Shown: positions 23,578 to 36,362, counted from the first letter of the stretch. The stretch: DNA of 64,000 bases from Xylogone sp. PMI_703 (GCA_021399445.1 JAJTUQ010000003.1:7254001-7318000); one strand, 5' to 3'. The notes: generated from the letters alone by a model not told the origin. A program made the numbers and translations.

Positions 23578-24876
23578 ATGGCAAGGCCACGGAAATTAGC
23601 TGTAGCATTGTCATGTGCTTTTATTCTCTTCACTATTTTCTTGATCATCCTAATAAATCACCTTGATGGTGGGAATAGCTTAAGTACTACCTTCTCGCCT
23701 ATTAGCAGTGTTGGTCGTGGGTGGGCTCCGCGCAGCCGGGAGAGGGAGATTGGTAGAGCAACGAATGAGACTTTGGGCGTAAGAATCTTAACTTTTCTAT
23801 TCTTATTTCGACATGTTCTAAAGAAGCTAGAAGCATTAGTCCTATTTAAGATGAACAGAATTACTAATCATTTATTTAATGGAGATGTGTAGTTCCAGAA
23901 GATTATAGTGGTAGGGCTCAAAGAAAGATCAGATCGTCGTGATGCAATTGCATTACAGAGTTCATTAACAGGAATTCATGTCGAGTTTATTGATGGCAGC
24001 AATGGATCGAGCATATCTATGAAAGCTTTACCGCCGGTATGATCATGAGACTATTTTGAAGAATTGAAACTAGTGCAGTTAACTGGGATTAGGGAATGGA
24101 TCCTAAAAGACTAAGTACGGCAAGCATAGGTTCCTGGAGAGGCCATATGGATGCTGTAAGGAGGTATGTAGAAAGCCATAGACAATTCAAAATACATTTA
24201 ACCTTACTTTGTACTCAAAAGAATCCTTGACAATAACCTCTCATCCGCCTTGATAATGGAGGATGATGTTGACTGGGATATTCGCATCAAAGAGCAAATG
24301 CTTGACTTCGCTCGTGGCTCACGAGCTCTTTTTGACATCCCCATCACTCTGCCACAGAATTCACCATACGGAGATGACTGGGACATCCTCTGGCCGGGGC
24401 ACTGCGGAGAGGTCCTCCCCAAAAACGACGACAGAGTCTATGTTAAATATGATGATGAGACCGTGCCCCCTAAAGCCCACCAGCCATGGCTGAAAGCATT
24501 GAAGGAATACCCTGAAGGTACTCGAATTATGCATAAAACAGGAGCGCCGATCTGCACATTTGCATATGCCGTGAGCTACAAGGGGGCCCAGAAGATCATG
24601 GCAAGATTAGGAATATTAGGGGGAAGTCTAGCCTATGACAACGAGCTTGCGTTCTTCTGCCAAGGTGAAGTTCTTGGGGTCAAATGTGTCTCAGTACAGC
24701 CCTGGTTATTTGTACACCATAGAGGAGCTGGTAGAGTCGACAAGGACAGTGATATTCAGAACGGAGATGAAAATGAGGTTAGAGAAAAAGGATTCAGCGA
24801 CCAGATTGTTTTGAGTACTAGGTTGAATATTGAGAAGCTGATAACGGGAGAAACGGATTGGGTTATGCAATGGTAG
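23578..24876 (+). CDS. Glycosyltransferase family 25-type Golgi protein
   Basis: Four exons (23578-23778, 23893-24036, 24093-24163, 24222-24876) join in phases 0, 0 and 2 to give 356 residues. Residues 8-27 form a signal anchor (type II membrane protein), followed by a short stem. The luminal part has the GT25 pattern: FQKIIVVGLKERSDRRDAI, then FIDGSNGSS, TASIGSWRGHMDAVRRI, the Asp-rich LIMEDDVDWDIRIKEQM (about 149) that should hold the metal and nucleotide sugar, and a C-terminal SVQPWLFVHHRGAGRVDKDS. The family transfers sugars, often galactose, onto proteins or glycans. The acceptor here is unknown. The introns are AT-rich, and the acceptor at 24091-24092 (TTAG) was chosen because an acceptor at 24077-24078 would put a stop in frame. 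Confidence 0.78.
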
Positions 24877-25861
24877 AGGGGGAAACGGGTTGGAGTCACT
24901 TTGGATTGCTGCTATGGGAAAAGATACCAAGTGGGATACAATTAACTATTTTGTGATAAGCTTTCCCCTATGTCCGGATATTATATCAGTAGCTTGATTT
25001 AGGAGTGGGTAGAGTTCGGAATCCGGATTGAATGAAGTACCTTAATACAGAACTTACAATTCCATTCTTACAGCTTGACAGCTATTTGTTACGGATGCAA
25101 GTCTCGCGAATGAATGCACCTTAAGTTACATCTGTATCCCATTTATGCATCAACTATCGAGAGCCGTGCTCATTAACAAATACCAATAAGGTGATCGGCC
25201 CAAGCTATGCCGAAGGTTCGTATAATTAGCTGTTAGAAACTTGTAGCTAATTAATCGATTTTAATACGTAGTGTAATTTCCTTATTAACAGCCAATGGGC
25301 TCGATTGCAGCAGTACGGATGCAACCCCGCCCAGCCTCGCGGATCCTTCCCATACAAGGCTGAACCCCATCTTTCATCTGAAGAAAGTGCACGAATTACA
25401 AGAATTCAACCTCCACTCCTGGCTATCTCAAGCATTTTTACCGGCGGGTACAGGTTTCGGTACTCTACTATATCCCCCAACAGGGTCAGATGCAGTAGTC
25501 TAAGGATACTCCTCTCTACATACAGGCAACAAACACCGATGCCGAACTCTCTCTCTCTCGGGGTTGCCTCAACACCGGCAACGATGGCGTATGATATCAA
25601 CGGCCACTTGCCACGGTGATCCACCTGGAAGAGGCGAAGAGTTAACTCATGTAACGTTGAGTATGCAGGGGAACCAAGTGGAGTCATTTGTTGTTCTTCA
25701 GGTACTGTGTGAGGAGAAACCCATCACTGACGCAATTGAATAGGAAAGCCGGACAGCTATAAAAGAGCTAGCTATGCTCGAGAGAAGAAAATGTAGATTG
25801 TGTTGATTTGCTATAGCGTGGCAATTGGCCGCCCTAAAGCAAGATCATTGCCACCAACGCC
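24877..25861. other. Intergenic spacer before the fucosidase gene
   Basis: AT-rich at first, then a more balanced block (25300-25690) with frames on both strands but no recognisable domain. A pyrimidine-poor leader precedes the ATG at 25862. No gene supported. Confidence 0.55.
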
Positions 25862-28627
25862 ATGTTTTGGCTCGGTATATTCATAGTAGCGGCTCAAGCC
25901 CAATACGTCTTCAACCCAAAAAATGTAGATGTGGGCACTTCGGGGAGTAATCCCTCTATCCCAATTGACATCTCCGGTCTTGTCAATAATCGGGGTTTTG
26001 CTATGACCCCTGGCGACGCCGACTTTGATGGACTTGGAAATGCATATCCAGCTGAACATCTGCCGCCCTCCAGCTTTGTCTACAACGGAATCAACTTTGA
26101 CTTTCCACAGTACAATGCCTCCGGAAATGACAATGTACTTGCCCTGGGTCAGACAATCCAGGTTCCTAAGGGAAGATATTTCAGCGCGCATATGTTTGCG
26201 TCCTGCGAGAATGGACTAGTCGAAGGCATCGTCAATGCCACCTATGCTGATGGGAGCACCAGTTCGAGCTCAATCCTGGTACCCGCCATCTTTAGTTGGC
26301 CATATCCATCTGGAGGTGATATCGTCTTGCCCTACTACCTCACAAGCGAGGAGATCAACTATAACCGCTCTATGTTCTTTGAAACGATCAATTGGCTTGA
26401 TTCTACGAAAGAATTGGTCTCGATAACGCTTCCCAATATCACTGAGGGGTCCAATAGTGGTCCAGGGGGTGCTGCAATTTCGACTAGACTGCATCTCTTC
26501 TCGCTCTCTCTCCTGCCTGCTACTGGTACTTCACTGGATCTTGATATTCAGTATGCAAGATCTACCAAGATGTGGTTCCCTGAGACGAATAAGACCCAGA
26601 TCATCGAAGTTCTTGTCAATAATGTTGGTGAGGATTGGGTACTCGCAAATAACAGCGTGCAGGTTACTATCTCTTCACCTGGCTATAAGACTGTAACTCC
26701 TGGGTATATCAGGAGACTAAGGCCGGGCGATCAAGCTAAGGTGCAAGTCGGTGTTGTGAATACAGACGGAACGCCAGTTGGCTCTACAGGGAATGCTACT
26801 GTTATGATTACTGGTGCTGGTGTTAGCGCATCATACACTTTCAATGCAACATTTGGCATTCCGCCATATGAAGCGACATTCGAGTCTGTTTATACACATG
26901 AGAGCCCTCCGTGGTATAACGATGCGAAGTTTGGAATTTTCATCCACTGGGTAAGCTCTCGTATTCCTATTGAAGAGTATCAGAATTGACGTTGGAATCA
27001 ATAGGGAGTTTATTCCGTTCCAGGCTGGGGCAATGTAGGCAAGAATGAAAGTTATGCGGAATGGTGAGTTTACCACACTTTTTAGTTAGAGCTACAATGC
27101 TTACAATGAACAGGTACTGGTGGGATATGAATGAAGGCCCAGGTACTAAAGATCAGACATATCAATACAACTTGGCAACATATGGACGCGATCATGTATA
27201 CGATGATTTCATCCAGAACTTTACCGCGGACGCCTTCAACCCCAAAGACTGGGTTGATCTCTTTGCTGATGCCGGTGCGAACTATTTCGTCCAAGTTAGC
27301 AAGCACCATGATGGCTATGCAATATTTGACCTACCTTCGAACGTGACTTTGAGAACATCAGTGGCTCAATTCCCGCATAAAAACTTATTACAGGTAAGAA
27401 CAGGATACTATTACAATAATTGCCAACAATTGGTGTACTCATATCTCTCTCTAGGAGCTCTTCGATGCAGCCGCTCAGTACCAACCACAACTCCACCGTG
27501 CAACATACTTCTCCCTTCCAGAGTGGTTCAGTCCAGCGTATAAAGAGTATGGATTTGGGCAGTGGCCAGGCGGAAATGCCACGAACCCTTACACAAACGA
27601 AACACTTCCTTATACCGGATTTGTACCAGTAGACGACTACATCACTGATGTTATCCTACCGGAAATGAATACACTTGCGACCATGGGCACAGAAATCATG
27701 TGGTGTGATATCGGAGGACCAAACCTTACTGCGGAGTTCGCAAGTAGTTGGTTCAACACTGCCGCAGAGCAGGGCAAGCAAGTTCTCTTGGACAACAGAT
27801 GTGGCCTCCCAGGAGACTTCGACACTCCAGAGTACGCAAGATTTGGAGCAGTGCAAGTGAGAAAGTGGGAATCCAATCTTGGAATGGATCCGTTTTCCTA
27901 TGGCTATAACCGTGCCACTCCAGCTTCTGCTTATATGACAGCCGTCCAAATCGTGACATCTCTGATCGATATCGTCTCCAAGAACGGCAACTTCCTCCTT
28001 GATATCGGTCCACAAGCCAACGGAACCATCCTTGAAATTGAGCAACAGAATCTTCGTGAAGCGGGCGTCTGGATTAAATCCCACGCCGAAGCCATCTACA
28101 ATACGACATACTGGTTCGTTACACCTGAAGAAGGCGATAACATCCGCTTCACACAGACGCCAGATGCGTTCTACATCTTAACACTGACTCAACCCAATGA
28201 TACACTCGTATTAAATTCCCCTATCCCATGGGTGCAAGGGGATAAGGTTACAGTTGTTGGAGGAAATCTAAGCGGAACCGTCGTGCCATCAAGCAAGCTC
28301 GACAACGGGGCTGTCTCCTTGAGCATATCGAGTGATGTCCAAAATGCTGATCAATACGCGTGGGTATTCAAGATCAGCTACGGAGGAATGGCAGGTTCTG
28401 GTGGGGGTAGCAGTGGCGGCAGTGGAGGTGGTAATGGTACTAGTACCGGGTCAGGCTCCGGGGGAGGTACAGGAACCGGAGGGGGCAGTGGTAACTTCAC
28501 CGCTACTCCTACCCCGACAGCGAGTGGAGGGGGTCTAGCAACGCCATCAAATTCCGGTGCCTCGATGGTGGAATACTCTAGAGGAGTGTGGTTGGCTCTT
28601 GCAGTTATGTGGATAGCGTTCTGGTAA
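25862..28627 (+). CDS. Secreted, probably GPI-anchored GH29 alpha-L-fucosidase
   Basis: Exons 25862-26950, 27005-27063, 27114-27393 and 27455-28627 join in phases 0, 2 and 0 to give 866 residues. A short signal peptide (MFWLGIFIVAAQAQ) leads to an N-terminal beta-rich module of about 325 residues. The GH29 catalytic domain follows: WYNDAKFGIFIHWG, NESYAEWYWWDMN, VSKHHDGYAIFD, and TEIMWCDIGGP with Asp561 as the likely nucleophile. It continues to NGNFLLDIGPQANGTI. The C-terminus has a Gly/Ser-rich linker and a final hydrophobic stretch (GVWLALAVMWIAFW) after a small-residue patch, as in a GPI signal. The enzyme removes alpha-L-fucose from glycans outside the cell or at the wall. Asn-linked sequons are frequent. 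Confidence 0.9.
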
Positions 28628-31439
28628 TTTGGGAGATGATGACTAGTTCTAGCGTAAATAGTTGAGCTTAATCACTTGATATAATAAGTACTCATCGAAT
28701 TTTAGTATAGGAAATAATGTGTCTTATGACGATATACTTCAATATTTTGAAGAGCGGAATGATTGTATACATTCGTGGCTCTTAAATATGGCCATCATCA
28801 GCGTAGTAATAATCAAACAACGTAGTCAATCGGTCAATTCACTCTCTTTAGGCAAGCAGGGAATTATCTGATAAGCACAGCATGTGCTAGCTGCGAAAGC
28901 TACCCCCGGCCCTGAGCTCCGCAGATTTACCCCATATCTGCATAAGCTCTACTTTAGGATTTAGTTACTGTATGTATATTGACTACTCGTCTCCTTAAGT
29001 TAATGACCAAGGACTACTAGGGCATTTCCTTATGCTAGAGTTTCAAAGCTCAATGCCGAAATGAAACTCAATCACTATAGATGATAATGTGCAAAGTATG
29101 TCATCATTGTCAATATATTCTGCATGAGATTTCTGGTGGCTATGATGCACTGGAAAGTACCTCTGCACTATTCCAAGGTCAAACGTGCTTTCACAGGGAG
29201 AGCTGCACGCCAGTGAAATCCCCCTTAATTGCCCGCGGATGAGATATTTTGGTCGAGATGTCAGAAGTAACTCTAGCTTTCCTTGTTTTCCGCTTCCCCT
29301 TTCCAAAATAGAAGCACAAGTAGGTGGAGTAATGCAAGAGGTCTGATGCAAGGCTGAGACGGGGTCTCGGAAGAGAGGAGGGGGACGTGGGAGGGTATGC
29401 AAGTAGCTTTTCGGCCCCAACCACTGGAAGCAAGCCGTGCCAGCTTATCCCCACGGCCCACATGAAGGAAGGATCTCTCCTCTCTCTCCCTACCATTCTC
29501 CAATGGCAGCATCGCCTTGTGCCCTTGCCTTGCATATCGAGCAATATCTCTCAATGCCCTGACATCTTTCATTCTCCGCACGGCTTCCGTTGGATTGTTG
29601 TGCTGCTGCAGCTGCGACTTTGTCACTTGAAAAAGCAAGATTTGCATCATATGAAGATCACTATCCCCAAGCCCACTAAGGCCCGCGGTATGGTGGGGGA
29701 AGCCTTGGGGAGAAGATCTCCTCCCACATGGTGTAGCTTGACGTTTCACTCTATTTCGCATCTATTCACGCCCTCTTGTGAACTATCTTCGCATCTTCAT
29801 GAGGTCTGCTATTAGAAACACTCAATCTCAAGCATAGAAGAATCATAAAATCGGTTTGAAAGAATTCTAGTATTGTCTTTTTTGTTTCGGTTTTTCTGTT
29901 TTCCTCGAGGAAATATCAAGTTAGAGAGAGCAAATGAGATGATGTGTTTCGAGTCCGCTGAGAACATAGGGAAAGTTAGTCTGGAACTTGGATACAGTAG
30001 TACGTGACCCTGACGCCAGTGGTCCTATCACGACAAGATTAGAGGCCTAGCTAGAAAGCATGATTGCCTCATTGCCCGAGATCGACGGTGTCTCCGGCAA
30101 GAAGGAGGTGTTCCTGGACCATAGAGTAGGGATTAAATCACAGACGGTCTTGCGCTGCTTTGGCGCTTGCTTGGGGCAGTGATGCCCTATGACATTCCCA
30201 GCCTCGGGGATGACGTCAACTTGCTGCGTCCCTCCGACGTCTTCTGAGCGTTGGTAAGCAAAAACATTGCGCAAGTCATTTGTATCTACTTATGCGTTCC
30301 CAAATCCAAAATAAGACAATGCGTAAATAGCTGGTAGATGTTTATGCTGGTTGTGCATATCTTTATTGCTTTGTTTTGGTTGTGCCTCGGGAAAGGCTTG
30401 TTGTTGCTTTTGGGTCGAGAAATACCACAGTACATCCGCAGATTTTCTGCAGTCCCGATACATTGTTACGCATAGACCTCCACAGGCCACTTCTTGCTCC
30501 TTGTAAATGCCGTAATCCTGTCTTGGATTTCTCTTTTTTTTTGCGATCTGTGAGAGAGTGAGATCACGGATTGATTATTGTACAGTAGTATTGGTGAGCA
30601 CAGTTTGACGAGCATGGAGAGCTCCCGCCTGTCCGTTGGAACTGCAGCAGCTGCCGTTGCATCGCAAATCTCGTAGTGGAAGAACCAAGGGTATTCTGCA
30701 CCGCTGGCTGAATCATCTCGCATGACAAGAGACGCCACAGATTACCAGAGCGTTTACGTGCTCCAGTTGCCCGCCATCAATTGGCCTGAAAATTCAATAG
30801 TCGCTCGTCGTCTATCGCCAAAACTGGGCTGCTGATGGGGATGTAACACAGGTCTGTTGTTACCAGAAGAGAAGGAACGTACATTCCGTAGCTTCCATCT
30901 AGATTGCTGCATATCTGCGCAAAGTGATGACTGAATTTGCAGAGCAGATGTATGATGATATTGGCTGCGCTGATGTAACTGAACGGGCTGCTTTGTATAG
31001 GCACACTCGACACAGCGCCAGGCGAAATGGGAATGACAGACCGTGACGAGTGGGAGGATCACTTAGCGGCCACTCACAACGTCATCGCCCTCCGTGCAGC
31101 CACAACCTGATTCATAATAACTGAAGCAGCACTGAGCTTCTGTCGTGCGGGCAGCCACAATATCTGCTGTACAGAACGTTAAAACCCATACATAATCCTC
31201 CTCCAACCATATTTCTGCTTCCCTCACGTATTTTGTCGGTTGTCTCTCGTGGTTTCGGTATCTTTTTTCCCCTCTACATCCCCAAGTGGTGACCAACTTG
31301 GAGGAGCTGGTTCGCTTACATACTGCTCTTGCATCTTTCGTCCCGCCATTTGCCTCAAGAATCTTCTCTTCACTCCTCATTTTCTTCCTTCCCGTCGCTT
31401 GCCTCGTCCTTCTTACGTCTTGAATATCTCTAGTAGCCC
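28628..31439. other. 2.8-kb spacer upstream of the kinase gene
   Basis: Frames of up to 160 codons occur on both strands (for example 29761-29273), but none shows a domain, splice structure or signal. The last 200 bases (31240-31439) are CT-rich and look like a fungal 5' leader for the kinase gene. I see no RNA gene or repeat. Confidence 0.55.
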
Positions 31440-33609
31440 ATGATGGATCACATTAAGAACATGCTGCGGCATGGTAAGGCTCTCATCCACGGCGCTTGAG
31501 ATCTTCTATACAAGGTGCTAACTTTGCATCTAGGGAAGCAGGCACGGGCGAATCAATTCCAGGACGATCCCACAACAAAGCTGACTCCAGTCAATGTCCA
31601 TCAGCAGGCTAACAAGGCAGGCAACTACAATAATGTTGCAGCGCCAGCAGTGAAGTCGCAAAATCAGCATGCACATTCGGATTACGGCGTGAGCCAAGTT
31701 CCAAAGACCGATGGGAAAGAGAAGGCTGCGGCCAAGTCAAAAAAGATCGACCCTGAAGATTTAGCTCGCATCGTTGCGGAAGAAAATGAGAGCAAAGGCA
31801 AGCTCCCGAGGTATCCAGGCTTGGAGCGATGGCAGCTGCTCAACAAGATGGGAGATGGTGCCTTCAGCAATGTATATAGGGCCCGGGATTTAGAAGGCAA
31901 TGCGGGTGAAGTCGCTATTAAGGTCGTTCGTAAATTTGAAATGAACTCCAGTCAGGTAAGTCGGGGCCAAGGTTCTGCCCAGCGTTTTCGTTGGTGTGAT
32001 TTCTTTTTTGATTTCTTTTTTCTCTTTAAGGAAAGTTTTACCAACCGGGTTGTTAATCCTAGGGCGATGCTCACCTTCACCCGGAGTTCAAGAAACAGCC
32101 TAAAGTTGTAGAGGTGCGCCCCATCCAGTCCCTACCGTCAATTTCTGTTTGCTTCCTTTTCTGCTTCCCGTTTTCTTATTTTCCTTCTTTATTTCGCGCC
32201 CTACGCATACGCGAGAGAACAGGTACTTACGGTTCTTCTCATTGCAGAGAGCGAATATTTTGAAAGAGGTCCAGATTATGCGCCAAATAGATCACGAAAA
32301 TATCATAAAACTGGTGGACTTTTTGGAATCGCGACAGTACTATTACATTATCCTAGAGTTGGCACCTGGAGGAGAACTCTTCCACCAGATTGTCCGCCTT
32401 ACTTATTTCAGCGAAGATCTATCGCGGCATGTCATCACCCAGGTTGCTAGAGCATTAGAATACCTTCATGAGGAAAGAGGCGTTGTACACAGGTTGGCTC
32501 TCCATCCCCAGAATTATCTTCTTAATAATATTACTGACGTCATAACCAGAGATATCAAACCAGAAAACATCTTATTTGTCCCTATTCCCTTTGTTCCATC
32601 GAAGAATCCAAAGCCAAAGGCCCCAGGAGATGAAGACAAGGTCGATGAGGGAGAATTCATTCCCGGCGTTGGCGCCGGTGGCATCGGAAAGATCAAGATT
32701 GCCGACTTTGGCTTGAGTAAAGTGGTCTGGGATACGCAAACAATGACGCCCTGTGGCACCGTTGGATATACTGCACCAGAAATAGTCAAGGATGAGCGTT
32801 ATTCGAAGAGCGTTGATATGTGGGCACTAGGCTGCGTGCTCTACACTTTACTCTGTGGCTTCCCTCCATTTTATGATGAGAGCATTCAAGTTCTAACGGA
32901 CAAGGTTGCCCGTGGTCAATACACTTTCCTCTCGCCTTGGTGGGATGATATCTCCAAATCAGCACAAGACCTTGTTTCACATCTTCTGACTGTTGATCCA
33001 ACCAAGCGATACACTATCAAAGAGTTCCTTAACCATCCCTGGATTAAGCAGAGCCAAGAACCAACATATGCTGCTCTTGACGCTCCACCACTTGCCACCC
33101 CAGCTGCCGACAGATTAAAACAAACGGATCCATTGAAAGCATTCAATCCAGATCTTATCGAAACGCCAGGTTCAAGGCGAATGGATTTCCGAAGTCCAGG
33201 TGCCATTAACCTACGAGAAGTATTCGATGTCGGTTATGCAGTTCACAGACAGGAAGAAGAGGTTAAGAGACGCAAGAACTTCAAACAAGGATACCAAGGG
33301 GGTCTCAATCCTATCGATGACGATGAATATGAAGAGGAAGACACCAATCCCACCAAAGTCCCAAAGGCGACGGATTCCGATGTCCATAGTGTAGAGCAAA
33401 GTCTCAAGAATACAAACCTCAATAATACGACCAAGGCAGCACCGACTTCAAAGGGGTATGGGATGCATTCCGCAAATGTATCAGCGGCAGCAAGGAGAGA
33501 GGTCAGGAAGAAGCAGAACTTCGAATTAAACCTGGATGGTGCCACATTGCTGGGCAGGAGAGGACGAAAAGGGCCAAGCAGCCTTCGAGAGGCCACCACG
33601 GTCCAGTGA
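31440..33609 (+). CDS. Srk1/Rck2-type MAPK-activated Ser/Thr kinase
   Basis: Five exons (31440-31473, 31534-31955, 32063-32113, 32248-32492, 32550-33609) join exactly to give 603 residues. The kinase domain has MGDGAFSNVYRA (P-loop), Lys141 in AIKVVRKF, HRDIKPEN with Asp252, IADFGLSK with Asp303, and CGTVGYTAPEIVKDERYSKS, a CAMK-group signature close to yeast Rck2 and fission yeast Srk1. A 25-residue insert follows HRDIKPENILF. The tail holds RREVRKKQNFELNLDGATLL, which resembles a basic-hydrophobic MAPK docking site. Family members act downstream of Hog1/Sty1 stress MAPK on translation and cell-cycle targets. A plain Ca2+/calmodulin kinase is the main alternative. The fourth intron is 57 nt, in frame and without a stop (see findings). 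Confidence 0.87.
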
Positions 33610-34297
33610 TATGCGCAAAGAAATTAAACATAACGAGAGAAAACGTAGCAGTATGGGTGGACTGGCGTACACTTCTGTCTTTATCTGATTGATTTTTATC
33701 AGCATCGGGGCGCTCTACAGCAGATATTTACGGATCTAATGGGGCATGGGATGTTTTCTTTCTTCTACTTCTGTGGTGTGGCTGCAGGGGTCATATGGAA
33801 ACGGGGAAATTACATGGTAACTAGGTCTGCGCTGCATGGTACAGCATGATATATGAACCGTTTGTGGTATATGGGATATGAGAGGAGGTTCTTCGTTGTT
33901 ATGTTTTTTTTAACAATCCGGACGCCCGAGTCTGGATTTGCAATGTGCCATGAGAAAAGGGATGCATATCCATATAGATATAACTCTGGGCTAACCAATT
34001 TCCATACTGCAATGTCATACGTATGCATATTGCTTATCCGTGCATCGCATTCCCTGTAACACTAGCAAAGTAGTATGCGGCTAAAGTTCATCGGAGACAG
34101 CGGAGTTGAACCACGGACGAGACAACAGGCACAGATGGTGACGCAGTGGTACTCGGGCCCGCAACGGCGGAACTGCGGCCGCAGCGCATTGTACGTTGGC
34201 TCCGGTAGCTCGTTTCTCTATATAATGAAAACAAATGGTTCGACTTTCTTTGAAAAATCTTTGAAATACACATATAGCATTTGTTATTGAAAAAACC
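33610..34297. other. Intergenic spacer, kinase to SDR gene
   Basis: The spacer is AT-rich with a small GC-rich patch at about 34130-34200. Short overlapping frames on both strands have no support. No RNA gene or repeat recognised. Confidence 0.6.
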
Positions 34298-35601
34298 ATG
34301 GTGGGCTATACATTATCACAGGTCCTCGGCTTCAACACCAAGCTGAAGGACCCGAACAATATCAGGTTCGGTGCTGGACTTGTAGGGCTCTTTGGTATGT
34401 TTACTTTCAAGATTTTCCGACTATATTTATTTAGCATTTAGTTTTGATTTCATCATGATTGTAAAATTACGTTTCAATTTTCCATACCATACGAAAAGAG
34501 CTAAGCTAACATCATCTCATGACAGTCGGAGGAACGTCTGGCATAGGCGAAACCACTCTGAAAGCCTTCGCGCGTCACGCGATCTCACCTCGAATCTACG
34601 TCGTAGGCCGGTCCCAGGAATCTTATGATCGGATTGCAACTGAAGTCAAGAACATCAATTCGGATGCCAAATTGACGTTTTTGCCTGCCGACTGCTCTGA
34701 GCTTAAGGAGGTCGATAGAGTCTGCAAGGAGGTTATCAAGCTGGAGGAGGGCCAAGCAAAGGGAGGACCGCAGATTAATTTTCTGGTGCTCACTGCTGGG
34801 TTCATGAGCCTCAAGGGAAGGAATGGTGAGTTCTCTTTTTGGTCCTTTGTGGTTGGCGCCTCAGAGCGTGCTCCTATTACAAAAGATATTTATTATAACC
34901 AAGCACGCTCTGTATACATCTACTAATACGGTCAACCAGAATCTCCGGAAGGCCTAGACCGTAAAATGGCCTGCCACTATTACGGCCGCATCCGTTTCAT
35001 TGACCGTCTCCAACCGCTCCTCGACGCCGCTTCCGCAGCAAACAAGCCATCCCGTGTTATTTCTGTGCTTGGAGGCGGGATGCACGAAGGGGAACTCGAT
35101 GCAAACGACCTGGGCCTCAGGAAAAACTTCAGTGTCTCTAACTGCGCCAAATACTCGGTCAACATGACGACACTTGCGTTCGAAGATCTAGCAAAGAAGC
35201 ATCCTGGAACAGCTTACGTGCATTCTGCACCAGGTGCTGTGAAGACAGGGTATATGAGATCGGTCGAATCATGGTATACGAAACCACTCCTTGGTGCTTT
35301 CATGTTTCTGGCAAAGCCATGGGTCGTTGAATTTGAGGAGTCTGGTGAGAGACATGTGTTCGCCGGTCTGAGCGGGATGGAGAAATGGGTTGCGAGAAAG
35401 GACGCGGAGCTATCTAAGGACTGCGAGAAAGGGAGTGATGGGGAGAATGGAAGTGGGTTTTACTGTGTTGGGCCCAAGAGTGAGAATGTTGTGAATGGGC
35501 CTGCTATGAAGAAATTGAGAGAGGAAGGATTTGTGCAGAAGGTTGCCGAGCATACGCGGGAGGAATTTGAACGGATTGAGAAGCTTAATGCTGCGAAATA
35601 G
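34298..35601 (+). CDS. Short-chain dehydrogenase/reductase, atypical active site
   Basis: Exons 34298-34394, 34526-34825 and 34940-35601 join in phase 1 twice to give 352 residues. The nucleotide-binding loop reads VGGTSGIGE (33-41), followed by VVGRSQES and a LTAGFMSL segment in place of NNAG. The Ser that usually precedes the catalytic Tyr aligns with VISVLGGGMHEG, and the usual YxxxK aligns with YSVNMTTLAFEDLA, in which Lys is not at the canonical spacing. Many fungal SDRs of this branch show the same departures, so the reaction cannot be named. The N-terminal 30 residues (MVGYTLSQVLGFN) precede the fold and are encoded by their own exon. The gene runs towards RidA (convergent, 228 bp apart). 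Confidence 0.8.
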
Positions 35602-35829
35602 GTCAGGGGTGTGTGATGGATTATTTGATTTCTGCAAAATAAGATACCTCAGTTTGCTTTGTAGTTTTTTCTTCAATATACATTCACTTTTATGACACTT
35701 TTGCAAATCCAGATGACTTGGCTAGATTGATTGCTTCTTTCTTCTTGCTACGGGGATATAAATCATTCGATTCCCCATTCCTCTATTTACACACACTCAC
35801 ATTTTCCCCCTTTCACCCACCACAACCCT

Positions 35830-36362
35830 CTAAGCCAACGCAACACACTCAATCTCAATCGGCACCCCCTTCGGCAACTGATAAACCGCAACGCAGCTCC
35901 TCGCCGGCTTATGCGTAAAGAACTTCTCATACGTAGCATTCATCTCCACGAAGTTATCCATCGTCGTCAAGAACACATTGACTTTCACGACCTTGCTGAG
36001 GCTGGACCCCGCAGCTTCGAGAACGGCTGTCAGGTTCTTGATGCAGAGCTCCGTCATCTCGGAGATGCTGTTGGTGGGCTGGGTGAGGATGGTTCCTTCT
36101 GCGGTGCAGGGGATTTGGCCGGAGCAGTAGATCGTTTGCGGGGTGGCTATGGCTTGGGACTGTGATAGTGTATATGGTTAGTTTATGGGAATCAAAATTG
36201 CAGGGCTCTCTCTCTCTCTCTCTGCTGAGGAAAGACTTACGTATGGGCCGGCAGCTGTTGTTCAATTGGGTGTCAGTTCTTATCGTGGATCCGAATTGCG
36301 GGGGAGGAGGGAAGCATACGGAAAGCTGCATCTTTGGTGAACACTGGTTTGAAATCGGCCAT
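35830..36362 (-). CDS. RidA/YjgF-family enamine/imine deaminase
   Basis: Three exons (36362-36320, 36254-36241, 36159-35830) give 128 residues, the usual length. The middle exon is only 14 nt. It completes Pro15 and encodes Ala-Gly-Pro-Tyr, the conserved start of the PAGPYSQAI signature, so it cannot be omitted without losing frame. Downstream are YCSGQIPCTAEG, LTAVLEAAGSSLSKVVKVNVFL, and the C-terminal ARSCVAVYQLPKGVPIEIECVA with the Arg that contacts ligand carboxylates in this family. RidA hydrolyses reactive enamines from PLP enzymes such as threonine dehydratase. Mitochondrial or cytosolic location cannot be told; no presequence is seen. The second intron has a GA/CT microsatellite at about 36206-36223. 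Confidence 0.9.

Noticed and set aside
23578..28627. A secondary-metabolite or glycan-processing cluster formed by the GT25-type and GH29 genes
   Set aside because: Only two neighbouring glycan enzymes, with separate promoters and no backbone synthase, transporter or regulator beside them.
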